Assembly (NCBI GenBank): GCA_024752435.1
Contig: CP103028.1
Coordinates: 682,001 to 746,000, forward strand
Direction: 5' to 3'
DNA: 64,000 bases
From: Allantophomopsis cytisporea
Taxonomy: Eukaryota > Ascomycota > Leotiomycetes > Phacidiales > Phacidiaceae
The translations under genes and the position numbers were made by a program. Of this stretch, positions 1-12,659 are shown piece after piece (the stretch's first letter is position 1; each line of letters begins with the position of its first letter). The notes below the pieces were generated by a model. It worked only from the letters and a program-made list of their open reading frames with translations. It was not told the DNA's origin and ran no database searches.

Positions 1-2932
1 ATAAGAGTGGACAAAGAGTCAAACGAAAGACAGCTGGAGTCACAGCGATGAATTTGAGAGAATGAGACAAGCAGAATACTTTGAGGTCTTACAGGTGCAT
101 ATATAAGCTGTAAAAAATATGGGAATTCCCAGGTTCATTCTTACCGTAGTAATGTAGTGGCGCACCATCTGTCAATGTCGGATCCTACAGGAAGCTCTCA
201 AGGATAGAAAATTGATGCGATCCCAGGATCATGCTTAAAGGTTTGACATGGCTTTTGAGATCAGACGATACCCTAGTATGGAGTATTTCAGAGTTAGTTC
301 ATCCCGGAGTGCATGGCGGTGGGCATGTCCGAAGAAGAGTTCGTTGCATTGAAGAAATCCTTCCGCCGTATGGATGCACGATGTGAACACAGATGGGAAC
401 AGGTGCACATGAAGCATAGACGTCGTACTGGCCTGGTAGATCCATTTTCGCAAGCAATAGCGTGTTTTTGGGGCGTGCGTGCTACCCCTGGTGCGATGCG
501 TTAGTGGCCGCAGGTGCGGCGTAGACGCTGTTGACGGACCTCTCTTGCACCGGTTCGCAGAGAGGAAACATCATTGGCGTTTCATCCGCATGGAGAATGG
601 AAGACTTGGCTTTGTCCCTGATCGAATCTCATTTGCTGGGCAGCCCGATAACAGCTGCGAATAGCTATGAATAGCTACAGACAGCTACAACGGGACGTTA
701 ATATGTCCTTGGATGTTTGATGTTTGATGTTTGTAAATAAAAGAAGATCTTCCGCACTCGATTTGGTTGAGTCTAAGCAGTAAGTTGGGTGCGACGGACT
801 TTGAAGGCGCAACAAATATATGGGTGGTGTATGTGACAACAAGAAGAAAATTGTCGAGAGCACAGGACACGTTCAGCTGCCTACAGTACGACACGACCTA
901 CAATCGCTAGTCAGTCAATCATACTGAAAAGCCATTTATGCTTATTTTTCTTATTTTCTGGTTTTTCTTGTCTCTTCTTTTGTTTCTTTCTCGCTCTGCA
1001 TTCAGCCTGTTCTTGGCTGTGTGAGGGCTTTGAGCATTTATGGTGATCATGCCCAAAGTGCCCACGAATGAGGTCACAGGTCTGTTCAGCTACACCATAA
1101 GTCAGTCATAGCGCATAAGGAAGCATCAGAAGAGTAGGGTCATACCAAATCAATATGCGCTCGGTAAGCAGAGCGAAAACAGTTGTGCGTGAAGGCTTGA
1201 AGTCAAAATATATTTTTCGGCGGTGATTACGAGATAATATTGTTGTTGAAGTGATGTAAGGTAGAGTGTAATTGCTGATAGGCGCTCCGTACGAGGTTGG
1301 CAGGGTTGATATGATGGTGTTTACCCAGAATAGATCGCTGTACTTTATGCGGGGGATTTCAAAGATCGGATCACGCCGCACGTGATCAATTATCAATCTA
1401 CATTACCACCGCCAGTGCTATCTATACTTCTATCAATGACAATGATGGAGATCATGATAGTTATAAAATGATAAAATATTTGGAACGAGTGATGTCGATT
1501 ATCAGAGGATAAGTTTCTAATTACTCGCTTCTGTATAGGGAGTAGACATTCTATGGAAAGAAAAGATTTCAGAATACGTGGGCTACCAAAGTCAAATTGG
1601 AGTGTTGGCTGCAGATATGTATTTATCAATTTTCTTCTTCTTTCAGTTTACAGCTCAGGGGATATCGTCGCCTCGTATATATCCAAATGCAAATTGATGT
1701 GTATTAGTATTACCAGAGCACTATATGTCTCCCAAGCAGATAAGGAGAAATATAGCTACATCGCATGAGTTGAGACTCTTAGATATCTATTACATTACCA
1801 TCAAGAGGTTTGTCTTACTACTTAGCTTTTTTTCAGTAGCCATGATATGTAGTATATCTTCTGGGTAATCCCAGATGTGAAATAATTTTAAGGGATGTTT
1901 GGAAGGCAGGTTTTCTTCGAAGTGCAGTGCAGTGATGGTTTCACTCCTTCGCAAGAGCTACATACGATATAATTCATTTGGACAATTTAAATCTAAAGCA
2001 AATGACATACTATAATACTTAAGCTTACATTTTTCTACTTTTAGTTTTGTGGGGAAAAGCTGATACATGTGCCAATGTTGTAAGTGTAGCTTCTGTACCT
2101 GGTTGCTGGGAGAGGAGCAAGTCATATATGGTAATGAGTACAACAAGACAATACTTCATTGTCGCCGTAGGGCTCAACGTGGAAATGGCTTAGGTTGAAC
2201 TAATTGTATTTTCAAATTTCGTTTTTGTCAGTCTTCTCATCAACCCTGTAGCCCTGAAGATGAGTTTCTTTGAAAGTTGCAGAAATGAATGGAGAAACCC
2301 CCAGTTATTTTTGCTAATAAAATATCATATCTTTCATATTGATGGTCGTCGATCTACACATTCGCTGCACATCACGGGTTCTAATTCTAAAATTCCAACC
2401 CCTTAGAATTGTGTATACTTAAAACGATCTACCCGCCTCCAACGTCCATCGGCATTCCAGTTACTCAAGAAGAATCAGGGCCGATTCCATCTGCAAGGGA
2501 TATGTAAAAGCCAGAGCATACTTGGACCATATTGGAGTGCTTCATATAGATTGCAGAGTTGGAGAGAAGCGAAAGCTCGACGTTGAAGAATTAAGCTTAC
2601 CAGAGTAACAGTACGAAGGTTGAAAGAAAAGGTTCCGTTGGATACGAGCATCTCCACTCATCAGCATTCTTTGGGGCGGACAATACAGGACAGGACAGGA
2701 CAAGACAGGATAGGACGGGACGAGGTTACAATTTTACCAGGCTGGCGATTCGCGCCGTACAGCTCCCTTGTCTGTCAGCCCGTGCATCACCTTTCGCATC
2801 ACAGCACCCAGTCGCTGATTTATTCCTTGCACGACTATGGAGTGGCCTCTACAACCCCAAGATATCCGATCGCATGAGTATGAACGAGCTCGCTGCTCGT
2901 AGTACAATAGTTTGGATGGCCATATCGAAATC
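1..2932. other. Gene-poor left flank, AT-rich
   Basis: I see no complete gene here. At about 313-664 the + strand has two overlapping open stretches of about 60 codons each in a locally GC-richer patch. They have no recognisable domain and could be a relic or chance. The last few hundred bases must hold the promoter and 5' UTR of the RING gene. A degenerate pentanucleotide run (GGACA-like units) lies at about 2687-2722. Confidence 0.5.
2687..2722. repeat. Degenerate (ACAGG)n short tandem repeat
   Basis: Units close to ACAGG/ACAAG repeat about seven times with growing divergence. The run lies about 210 bp upstream of the RING-gene start codon, probably in its promoter or 5' UTR. Confidence 0.7.
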
Positions 2933-5900
2933 ATGGACGCTTCAAATCAAGCTCTCGATTTGGAGAAGGAGCTCACCTGTTCTGTAAGTTCTACACGACG
3001 TCATTTCCATCATGACTACTACCCCACACTGGAAAATCGCGTTGGTCGTAACGGTACGACTGTTGACAGCAGAAATATTATCAACTACTCAGACGGTTAT
3101 GCCGATAGAAAGATACATAGAGTCTTGCTGATACAGTGTTTTGTCCTCGTAGATTTGTACAGAAGTCCTCTATCAACCACTTACTCTTCTCGACTGCCTC
3201 CACACATTTTGCGGTGCGTGCCTGAAAGAATGGTTTAGTTGGCAGTTCACTGCTGCGCGCAGCTCTGGCTCCTCCAACGAGGCAGGTGCAAACCCTTATA
3301 CATGCCCTTCTTGTCGAGCGCCAGTGCGAGGAACCAAGCACAATGCGACCGTCACCACTCTCCTGGAGATGTTCCTCAAGGCGAATCCCACCAAAGGTCG
3401 AACCACGGACGAGCAGGAAGAACAGAGGCAGAAGTACACACCTGGCGACGTCGTAATGCCAAAATTAGAGAGGCGGGAGAAGAGCAGTAGACAGAGAAGG
3501 GCGGAAGAAGAGGATAGAAGACTGATGGATGATATCCGCGATTTGAGTCTACGAGACATGGGTGTAGAATCGACAAGAACACGAAGAAGACGTGATGATA
3601 GTAGATCAGATCACAGAAGGGCGAGGTCTAGCAGAGATCATAGCGTTGAGGTTAGAAATTCCGACGGAAGAGAAAGGCGAAGATATCCCGACAGTGAGAA
3701 CGAGGCTCGGGACAGACGTCGAAGGCATCGAGCGGACAGTATTGACCCTGCACCGGGACGGAGTGGCCCGGCACTACGCCAAATATTGCCGGATACTGGG
3801 AGTGAAGATCGTCGGCGTAGAAGACGTGAAGAGGAGGTGGCAAGGAGGCATGAGGAGACAAGTCGAAGGGCGGCGCGACAGATCGAGCACCAGTCCTCAT
3901 TGCGATCTTTAATAAGCTCGTCTGACTTGGACGCTCATGAAATGGAAGAAGAGATCATGCGCCAGATTCACGAGGAGGGCTTGCTAGATGGCATCGACCT
4001 CGAAAATATTGATGTCAGCCAGGAAGACCAGATCAGTGAACGTATCGCACAGGCGTTTCGAAGACGCCAAGAAGCTGGGAGTGGACATTCTTCGAGAAGA
4101 AATTATGTTAGTCCTAGTAGAGAGGCGACTTCGAGGCCATCATCCAGATCGAGAGATGGCTCTCGCGGTAATGCGAGTCGAAGTCCAGCTCGACGAGCCC
4201 ATCCACCAGTCACAACTACTGGCCGTATCGAAGAACCTGCTCGGACAAGCAATTCTTCTCTAAATGGCTACCTTGAAGTTGGGGACGAAGGTCAACGTCG
4301 ACGCAGAACTACGAGTAGGAGTAGGAGTGCTACAATGCCTTTACCAGCATCTTCCAGCTCTGGCTCTGGCTCTGATGACAGGCTGGCAGCCCGTGATTCT
4401 ATCATTGCGCAGGTCGGTTCGCAGGGCATAATTACTGGCAGTCCAATGACTACGTCGACTAGTAGAAGTAATACAGATCCATCCATCCGCCGTGGATCAG
4501 AGAATAATATGCCTCCGGTCCGGCAAGACGCTCAATCTACTCCGTTGTCATTTGCTGCCAGGACCCGGCACACAGGGCACTCGAATGAAACTATTAGTCG
4601 TACATCGGAATCTATTCCTATCACTAGAACAGAAGCTGCAACTCTATTTGTTCCGTCTTCTGCACCATCAGCAGTAACGGCGAATGATTCTACTTTCTCA
4701 GCAGCCTTACCGTCGAATCACCAGCGTCGAAACTCTGGAGAAGCCAGAATTGACAGGTCGTTTGCTGTAGGGAGTGCTAGCCGTCCGACGTCATCTTCAT
4801 CAAGTGCAGCTCGACAACGTTTACCCCTCTACCCTGAGCCGTCTATCACATGCTCCAAATGTTCAACGCCGCATATCGAATATCAGCTACATTACAATTG
4901 CTATATTTGCAGTAGTGGGAACTGGAACATATGCCTCTCGTGCTTCCGCAATGGGTCGGGGTGCCATTACTGGTTTGGGTTTGGCTCTTCGGCTTGGGCC
5001 AAATGGAACAAACAAAGAATGTCGGGCGAACTTCCACAAAACGCTGAGAAACCACATATGTTGACAGCCAATCGATATTTACCACCCAAAACATCTTCGG
5101 GAGGGGCTGATGGGCGAAGAACATTAACTCACGATGATCCAGACAACCGACTTCAGAGCGGTGCTTTTTGTGCAATTTGCTTGGAATGGGCAAACGAATG
5201 TTACTGGCGCTGCGACGTATGCAACGAAGATGATTGGGGATTCTGCAATCTGTGTGTCAACCAGGGGCGCTGCTGTACACATCCGTTACTTCCCTTGCGT
5301 TACCAGCCATCAGAAGACTACGAAGCGCCTCTAAGCCCATCTTTCGATCAGCGATCTCCACCTTCAGCAACGCTCTTGACCGGCCCAAATGTCGTTCAAT
5401 ACGGCGGCTTCAAGCCCCTGACAATCACCACCAAATGCGATGTATGTCGCTACCCCATCCAGCCGACCAGCTCCCGTTATCACTGCTTCGAATGCAGTTC
5501 CTCAATGCCAGGCACTCGGCCTGGTGACTACGATATCTGCGCAAATTGCTACACGAAACTCATCACCAGCCGTCGCATAAGTGCCGAGAACGGTACCCAA
5601 GGCTGGCGCCGCTGCCTCGCAGGTCACCGTATGATTGTTGTCGGTTTTGAAGACAGAGATGGTGGCCAGCGCCGAGTCGTCATCAATGATATCATAGGTG
5701 GCATTGGTTTGGAAAAGCGACCCTATAACCCCACCTCAAATGCTGCAACTTCTACTCCGTGCATGCTCTGGTCCTGGGCTGATGGAAAACTCAGTCGGCT
5801 GGTTTCTAGCAATGTTTCTGATGTTGCACCTACTACTGCCGACGATCCAGCTCTCAGTACGAGGTTTCCGCCTGATGGTGGTGCCGGTATGCGTGCTGTC

Positions 5901-6080
5901 GCGTCGTGGCCTTGGTACCCTAAGGATGGTGAAGAGCCGCAGGAATTGATGTTCCCACGCGGCGCCGAAGTAAGAGAGATTGTGGACGTTAATGGAGACT
6001 GGTATTGGGGCACTTATGCTGGGAAGGGAGGACTGTTACCGGCATCTTATGTGAGAGTTTTCGACCGGGTTGGGGTTTGA
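2933..6080 (+). CDS. RING finger, ZZ-like zinc finger and SH3 domain protein (putative E3 ubiquitin ligase)
   Basis: The model has two exons, 2933-2983 and 3153-6080, joined across a 169 bp GT-AG intron, giving 992 aa. The intron falls inside the RING motif: exon 1 ends in LTCS and exon 2 begins ICTEVLYQPL, so joining them restores the zinc ligands (C16 to C71, ending CPSC). Family knowledge makes this a probable E3 ubiquitin ligase. Residues about 100-480 are rich in Arg, Ser, Asp and Glu and probably disordered. Three Cys/His clusters follow, near residues 584, 690 and 779, with repeated CxxC pairs like ZZ-type fingers. The C-terminus (about 930-985) reads as an SH3 domain with ALYDY replaced by AVASWPW, then DWYWG and PASYV. 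The ATG at 2933 gives the short N-terminus expected just before the RING. Substrate and location cannot be told from the sequence. I know similar uncharacterised ascomycete proteins but no standard gene name. Confidence 0.88.
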
Positions 6081-7178
6081 TGGCGTTTCTTTTGTCACGA
6101 GTTATGGATTATGAGGCAGGATTTATGGTTAACGTGATTGTTTCGACACAACGGTTAGTCTGATAATACATCTTTACCAAGGCAATTCTTGCTTTATCTG
6201 ATTGATGTGCTATTTGTTCTGTAATCCACGTGAGCAGTCAAAATTTTCTCCTCTGACCACCTTTCTAGAACGCATGTGCTTATGGTAGACACTTCCAGAG
6301 CTCTGAACAATCGAGGATTCTGGAATCCCCGTTATTGTCATTCGCATAGAAACTTGGTGTCCTTGGTCCAGACTTAAAAATCAGCTGCCTGTATTTGTCT
6401 ACATACCTGTTAAGGACAGCAAACATTTGATACTATCCAACCGTCAGCCACATGGTGTCAATACGTTCTGACTTTTCCGCATCTCTATGCAAAGCATTTC
6501 GGTTAGTATTTGTAAAATGATATCGAATAATGCAGTAACCGTACGATCACCAACACAGGGAACGGTGTACATGAAACTTGATTAAGAGAAGATCTATCTA
6601 TGCAAGGAATTATTTATGTGCTCTAGGTGCATACTTCATGCGGAACACCTTGGTTTAACAAATTACTGGAAGTGAAAGTGTAGATCTTGGGGCTGACATA
6701 GTCAGGTGAGAGCACCTCAACCTCCAATATATATAATATGTACTGTATAGATATTCATATAACATCAAGTAATGAGATGTCTAGAAAGCGTTAGATTGAA
6801 ACGGACTTTTATCACACTCCCGTGTTAAGGGTAGGAAGTGATCAAATCAACTGACTCACCTCTTGTTAATGTCACGAACCCTATCTCACTCCCGTTCTTT
6901 CAAAACCTGACTCAGTTTTCTCCGACTTATTTGGAATTTTTCTCCAACATAACCTTTCTTCTTAACCTCCCCACCTTCCGGTCCTCATCTCTTTTGATCC
7001 TTCTTTACTTTCTTCGGATTCTTCTCTCCCCTACTCAGCCACCTTTCTCTTTCTTTCTAATCAACAAACTAAGTCTGCACGGGTGTCTTGTTCAGATCTT
7101 CTCCTACACGCCTGAGAAACATTTCACGGCGGTTTACTCTTTCTCAAAGAATTCCTGCTGCTCAAACCATGCCATACC
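6081..7178. other. Intergenic region
   Basis: No gene is seen. The right half (about 6880-7150) is strongly pyrimidine-rich on the + strand, typical of a fungal promoter or 5' leader, and precedes the 2EXR gene. A five-codon upstream reading frame (ATG at 7169, stop at 7184-7186) overlaps the main start codon in another frame. Confidence 0.6.
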
Positions 7179-8066
7179 ATGCCTGAGGATTGCCAAGCAA
7201 ACATCAACAAGCTTGTTGATTTATCTGAAGATAAGAGCAACGAGACCATGCCAGACGCACCTTCATTGAAGATGGCTTTCCCGCAATTTTCTCGGCTGCC
7301 ACCAGAGCTACGGATTCATATCTGGAAGTTCGTAGCAGCAACTCCTTCAAAGACTACAATCTCCATCTGTGAAGTCAGAAGAATCTGTAGTTGCCAGACC
7401 TGCACAAATCGAAGTGCTTGGAAGAAGTCTCGCCATCAATTCTTTTGTCATAGCATGCTTACTTCCACGCCTTCGGTACTCCGCGTTAATCAAGAAGCTC
7501 GCAAAGTGGCCTTCAGCATCTATCACCGTCTTCCTCTTGCGCTCCCGCAACCATTCACTCACAATAAATCCTATAGAGCTACTCGCCGCTTTGTTTTTAT
7601 CAACCCAGACGTCGACCGTATCACTTTCGAGATGGACGTTGACGGTTACCTTACCAAAGCAACTGAGTACATCACTGCACTTCTGAAGATGTCCCGAATT
7701 CCTTCCAAGGTTTTCAAGAGGGTATCCGTTACTCTTCAGGACTTGGATCACGACATTCTCTTCCCTGAAGACATAGCTGACACAGTTTTGCTACTCCCCT
7801 GCTTGGAGAATCTGTCGATTCGATGTGCTCGTGTCAAGTGGCTCCCACCATCAGAAAATAAGGGCATGTATACGGATCTGATGGAGCTTTTCGGTCGAGA
7901 CGCTGAAGGCATTTTCTCCTGGTATGAGAAGGTACAGGAGAAGCAGCAACGAGTCTTGACGCTGGCAGATATCCCTATGGATTTCAAGCAGGCCAGACAC
8001 GTAATGAAAACTCTCAAGCTGGATATTACCTTGGATGATAGGATCGATGATGATACGGATTATTGA
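7179..8066 (+). CDS. 2EXR domain-containing protein
   Basis: This is a single-exon gene of 295 aa. Residues about 34-60 carry the 2EXR signature (FPQFSRLPPELRIHIW), an F-box-like motif very common in expanded families of filamentous ascomycetes. These proteins are mostly uncharacterised; the F-box likeness suggests protein-protein contact, possibly in ubiquitin ligase complexes, but this is inference. No transmembrane segment or signal peptide is evident. The ATG at 7179 is chosen because it opens the frame; a methionine at residue 24 is an alternative start that would keep the whole domain. An overlapping mini-frame begins ten bases upstream and may lower translation. Confidence 0.85.
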   Translation: MPEDCQANINKLVDLSEDKSNETMPDAPSLKMAFPQFSRLPPELRIHIWKFVAATPSKTTISICEVRRICSCQTCTNRSAWKKSRHQFFCHSMLTSTPSVLRVNQEARKVAFSIYHRLPLALPQPFTHNKSYRATRRFVFINPDVDRITFEMDVDGYLTKATEYITALLKMSRIPSKVFKRVSVTLQDLDHDILFPEDIADTVLLLPCLENLSIRCARVKWLPPSENKGMYTDLMELFGRDAEGIFSWYEKVQEKQQRVLTLADIPMDFKQARHVMKTLKLDITLDDRIDDDTDY

Positions 8067-8956
8067 ATCGTTGCTGGTGGCTTGCAGGGCTTACTTGGAT
8101 CGAGATTACGGTATGAAACCTCGCATTTTCCTCCTTCACAAGAGAGCAGAATATCATACGTAGATTGGGTACTTTAGTATTGCATGCAAAATACTTTGGC
8201 AGTACAACCATTTGAAGCTGGTTCTGGACGAGCAGGTAGAAACTAGCATCAAGACAATGGTTTCACAAAAGCTTCCTATATCTTGTGCTATTTTGCTTGT
8301 ATCGTGTCACAGAGGCAGTAAATTGGATCTGTGAAAACATAGAACTCTTACTGCAACAAAATTTCGCCACAAAGAGATACTACGTGAACGTGCACGTGTG
8401 AAATCATTAACACTACAAATCTATTTGTAGACATAGACAAACTGCGCTGCCATACTTATCAAGAGGCATGATAATGATAGATGCTTTACGATCATCGTGC
8501 GCTCAAGAATGATCAGGAGGTACACGGTCATTAAGGAGGTTTAATAATCAATAGCTGTATATACACATGAAAATCCTTCTTTTGTAGTCAATCCGTCTGT
8601 CTAAAGGTAGGACATTATTCCAGGTTCTCAGACTGCGCGCAGCCTCTTTCTCAGGGCATTCCAGAACCTATCAGAAAACTCAACCATTCCAGTTATTGTC
8701 GACAGACCGTGATATGCCCTACAGCTTCGGAAAATTATCGATAAGAGCTTCTGCCAGATTGAGAAGAACTAGTCAGCTTACATTACAGCGCATTTCTCGG
8801 CTACGCCAGCCTTTCCTACTATCAGGTTGAATGGATGTTCAAAGTTCGGCAGCATTAAAATTAAGAAGAACCGCGATTCTAGGTATATCAAAATCTTACG
8901 ATTATATATAATTATATCTATCTACTCTATCTATCGTAAATCATATCCTCAAGCAA
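8067..8956. other. Intergenic region between convergent genes
   Basis: This holds the 3' ends of the 2EXR gene (+) and the ATPase gene (-). It is AT-rich, with a short run of TCTA-type units near 8910-8935. No further gene is seen. Confidence 0.6.
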
Positions 8957-11900
8957 TCACCACGCGATCTTCGCAATCCACCCCTTCGGCCACCTCCTTA
9001 CACAATACTTCCTCGCCTCATCAGCAAACAGAATCCACAATCCAAACGCCATTGGGAAGAAGAAGTACTCGACGGGTATGGCAGTGCTATTGACAGCGCG
9101 CTGCACGCCCGGGATGTACAGGAAAATGAAAATGACGACAAGCGAGAAGGCCATAGCCGGGAACAGCCATAAGTTCTGAGTCTGTTTGTTGAAAATCGGG
9201 GTTTGTTGGAAGATGGAGAGGCGGCGGGTGCGTGTGGCCAAGAGGTTGAACCATTGCATTATTACAAGGTTGACGAAGTAGATTGAGGAGGCTTCATTTA
9301 GGACCTGCAACGCATCAATCAGTACATATTCGAAGCTTCGTGGGGAGAGGGAGGTGAAAGAAGAATCATACCTTAGTGACGTGAGCCATGTCATACGACT
9401 CCGGATACTCTCCGAAGCCTAGCCACAGACTACCGAACGTAACGCCCTTTCTCTGCGCATACCAATATGCCATCGCGAATGAGCAAACGCACTCCTGAAG
9501 TCCGAGGAAGAAGTATGCATGGAAGAGAAGCTTCCAGTCGACCAGTTTATCCTTCTTGGGGTTGCGTGGGCGTCTGAGCAGAACATCGGCCTCGGGTTTC
9601 TCGTACGCCAACGTAGTGGCTGCCGCACAGTCGGTCAAGCAGCAAATCATGATCATGAGGAAGGAGGAGAGAATCTGCGGCAGACCAAGCAGGACATTGG
9701 TGAGGATGGGCCAGAATTCAGAGAATGTACCAGCGGGCAGTAAATAGATAATAGTCTTCTTGAGGTTATCAAAGACAACACGACCGTACTTGACAGCCTC
9801 AACAATAGCACCAAATGAGTCGAGCAACACCATGTCTGCGGCCTCAATGGCGATGTCGGAGCCGGAGCCCAGCGCAATGCCAATATCAGCGGCTTTCAGA
9901 GAAGGCGCGTCATTGACACCATCACCTGTCATGCCGACTATATTCTCACGCTTCTGGAATTCCTTGACAATGCGTAGCTTCTGCTCCGGTGTGGTGCGTG
10001 CAAAGACAATCTCATCATATTCGCATAACTGATTCCATTGATTGTCGTTCAACGTGATGAGTTCGGGGCCAGAGAGTGAGATCGAACGCGCTGGCGCATC
10101 GTTGAATTCGGAGCTCTTCTCGTTGTCTGTTGAGTAATTTGATTTTTGATAGTCGCTGCTGCCTGAAGATAAATAGGAGATGTCATGGACCATGCTAGCA
10201 GGATTGCTGATGATACCGCACTCAATTGCGATTGCTTGTGCTGTGAGCTTGAAATCACCTGTAACCATGAAGATTCTAATGCCAGCGCGGCGGAGGATGC
10301 GCACAACTTCGGGGATCTCTTCTCGAGGAGGGTCGACAATACCGACTAAGCCGACGAGAGTGAGATCGCTCTGAGCTTGTGTCATTATGTCTGCTTCAAA
10401 ACTGTTATCGGCAGGGTTGTGGGCAGTTTGGTGGCCTTTGAGAGTCTTTCTGGCAAGTAGAATAACACGTTTTCCGTTGGAGGACCATGTATTCTTGATA
10501 TCTTCGACAATTGCCTTCATTTGAGAAGTCAATGGTTGTACCACACCAGCTTCATCGGTGTAGAACGTGCATCTCTCGATAAGAATATCTGGTGCACCCT
10601 TAATAGTCAAAAGAAGATCATCTGCCTTCCAGTCCTCAGCTTCGGCTTTGGGAAGTGCGACGTCAAGACCCTTGTCGTCGACAAGCGCAAGAGTTCGAAT
10701 CATGTATTTGTTCTTGCTGTTAAACGCAAGCTCAAAGGTCTTTTTCCACAAGAGTTGTAAATCTTTGACAGGTCCAAGGGACTCGGAGAATCTCAGTACA
10801 GCTTGATCAGTAGCATCGCCAGCAATCTTGCGTTCGGCAAGTGGAAGATGGGCAGTGGCAGCATCAAATTCTCCAGCGTTACATAGGCCTGCAAGAAGAC
10901 GAAGTTGAGCGACCGCATTGGAGGAAGTGTCCTTGGTCATAATCTCCAAAGCGTCAGAAGGAATCATCTTTCTAGCACCAACAGCACACTCTGTGACAAA
11001 CATCTGGTTCTTAGTCAAAGTTCCGGTCTTATCAGAGCAGATGACCGAAACGGCTCCCAGGGTCTCGACAGTCTTCAAAGACTTGCAGAGGACTTGGTTG
11101 CTCTTCATGATGTTGGCAGTGATGGTCAAACTTGCTGTCAAAGCGATCGGCAGACCTTCGGGGATGAAGGCTACAGCAACAGTGACAACATCAATGATCA
11201 ATCCACCGACACTGATCCAACTCGGATGTGCGTGACGGATCCAAGTGGCCCAGCAAATAATGACAACAATGTTGAAGAAAACCATAAGAGAGCAGATGAT
11301 AATGATGAAGCGGAGGATTTCCTTTTGAAGTGTAGTCATGCCAGTCTTGGGGGTATTTGTGAGCTTGGCGATTTTCCCGAAGACTGTGCGATCACCAGTA
11401 GAGACGCAGATACCCATAGCACTTCCGGAAATACAATGGGTTCCCTGCATACCAATACAGTGTGTTTCGAGGTAGTTGAAGTCGGTAGAATCGACTGAGC
11501 CCGGAACCGGTGCGGACTCTCCCGTGAGGATTGATCGATCGAACTTCGCATCAGAGGATACCTCAAAAAATCTTACATCAGCGGGAAGTTTGTTGCCAGA
11601 CTTGATGTAGAGGATATCTCCAGGAACAATTTCCGTAGCAAGGAGCTCAACGCGATTCCCATCGCGAAGCACGAAACATTCATCTGGAAGCATGCCAGTG
11701 ATGGAGGCCATGGTGCGGGAAGAGGACCAATCCTGCCAGGCGTTGAAGAGAGCTTGGATAACAAAGACAGCAAGTAGGACGATAGCCAAAGCCAAGTTCG
11801 CCGTAAGCGGGTTGGGATTTCCTAGTGGCTTCCAGGTTATGAAAACGAGAATACTACCGATGAGGAGAACTGAGCCGAAGCCTCCAAAAAGATAGCCAAA

Positions 11901-12410
11901 GACGCGTGAGAAGAGATCACCTGGTGGTTTCGAGGGCATATTTTTACCAAACTCAACAAGCTTCTTGGAGACTTGGTCCTGCGAGAGACCCTGCGTGCGA
12001 TTCGTATCTAGCTTCTGCTGAAGCTCCTCGATAGAGAGTGTATGCCAGTCTAACTCGCCCAGCTCAGCAGCAGCATCCTTCTTGGCACGTGCAGCTTCCT
12101 CTCTCTGCTTCTCCTTTGTCTCTTCGATGGCGAAACTGACGGTTCGGTATGTGATGGGCAATGCGGTAGTGGGATCGATGGAATTGCGTCTGCGGATACT
12201 GCGCTGTGAGTTGATTGATAATTGGGATGCATTGGTAGCATTTGTTCCCGTCCTTTTCAAGCGTGGAAGGTTACCACTTGACGAGCCATGGCGACCTGAC
12301 TCTTCATCACGAGAGCCAAATCGAATAAGACGTGCTCCAGGACGAGGTTCAACATGGAAAACCTCCTCATCCTTGGTCTCTGCTGCTGCGAATGTGACTT
12401 TATCGGCCAT
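8957..12410 (-). CDS. P-type ATPase, type IIC (Na+/K+-ATPase alpha-like)
   Basis: The model has two exons, 12410-9372 and 9304-8957, with a 67 bp GT-AG intron, giving 1128 aa. Landmarks are a Ser/Arg-rich N-terminus of about 110 residues, a cation-ATPase N-domain, TGES (296-299), PEGLP in M4, the phosphorylated Asp460 in DKTGT, TGDGVNDAP (828-836), then M5-M10. The C-terminal half (FWPIL...TTLAYE, TRRLSIFQQ, FGLWILFADEARK) resembles animal Na+/K+- and H+/K+-ATPase alpha subunits rather than fungal ENA (IID) pumps. By family it should sit in a membrane and use ATP to move monovalent cations. Oddities: by hand alignment to the animal pump, the M5 Glu (E898) and second M6 Asp (D927) are kept, but the first M6 Asp is Cys (C923). 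No beta subunit is seen in the window. Transported ions are uncertain. AGGGG motifs upstream could mediate stress control, which is inference. Confidence 0.93.
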
Positions 12411-12659
12411 GGCGAGGGTTGTGGGAGCGGACCAACCGCTCTGTGTCGAGAAGGAAGCTCCAAATGATGATGAGAAGAGAGCAAGTGTAGAGTTCTTGGG
12501 AAATGTATTTGAGAAAGAATCAAGCGGAACAGAAAGAAATATATAGGAGAAAGTGGAGTCTTTTGTCTATTGATCTTATTTCGCAAAGTGGGGAGTTTTC
12601 GAGCGTTTGTAAAAGTATATCAATCACTTGGACTGTGGAGTCTCGAGATTCGCGCTTCT

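Noticed and set aside
9366..12410. Assignment of the P-type ATPase as an ENA (type IID) sodium pump
   Set aside because: The C-terminal motifs TRRLSIFQQ and FGLWILFADEARK match IIC (Na+/K+-ATPase alpha) pumps rather than IID pumps.
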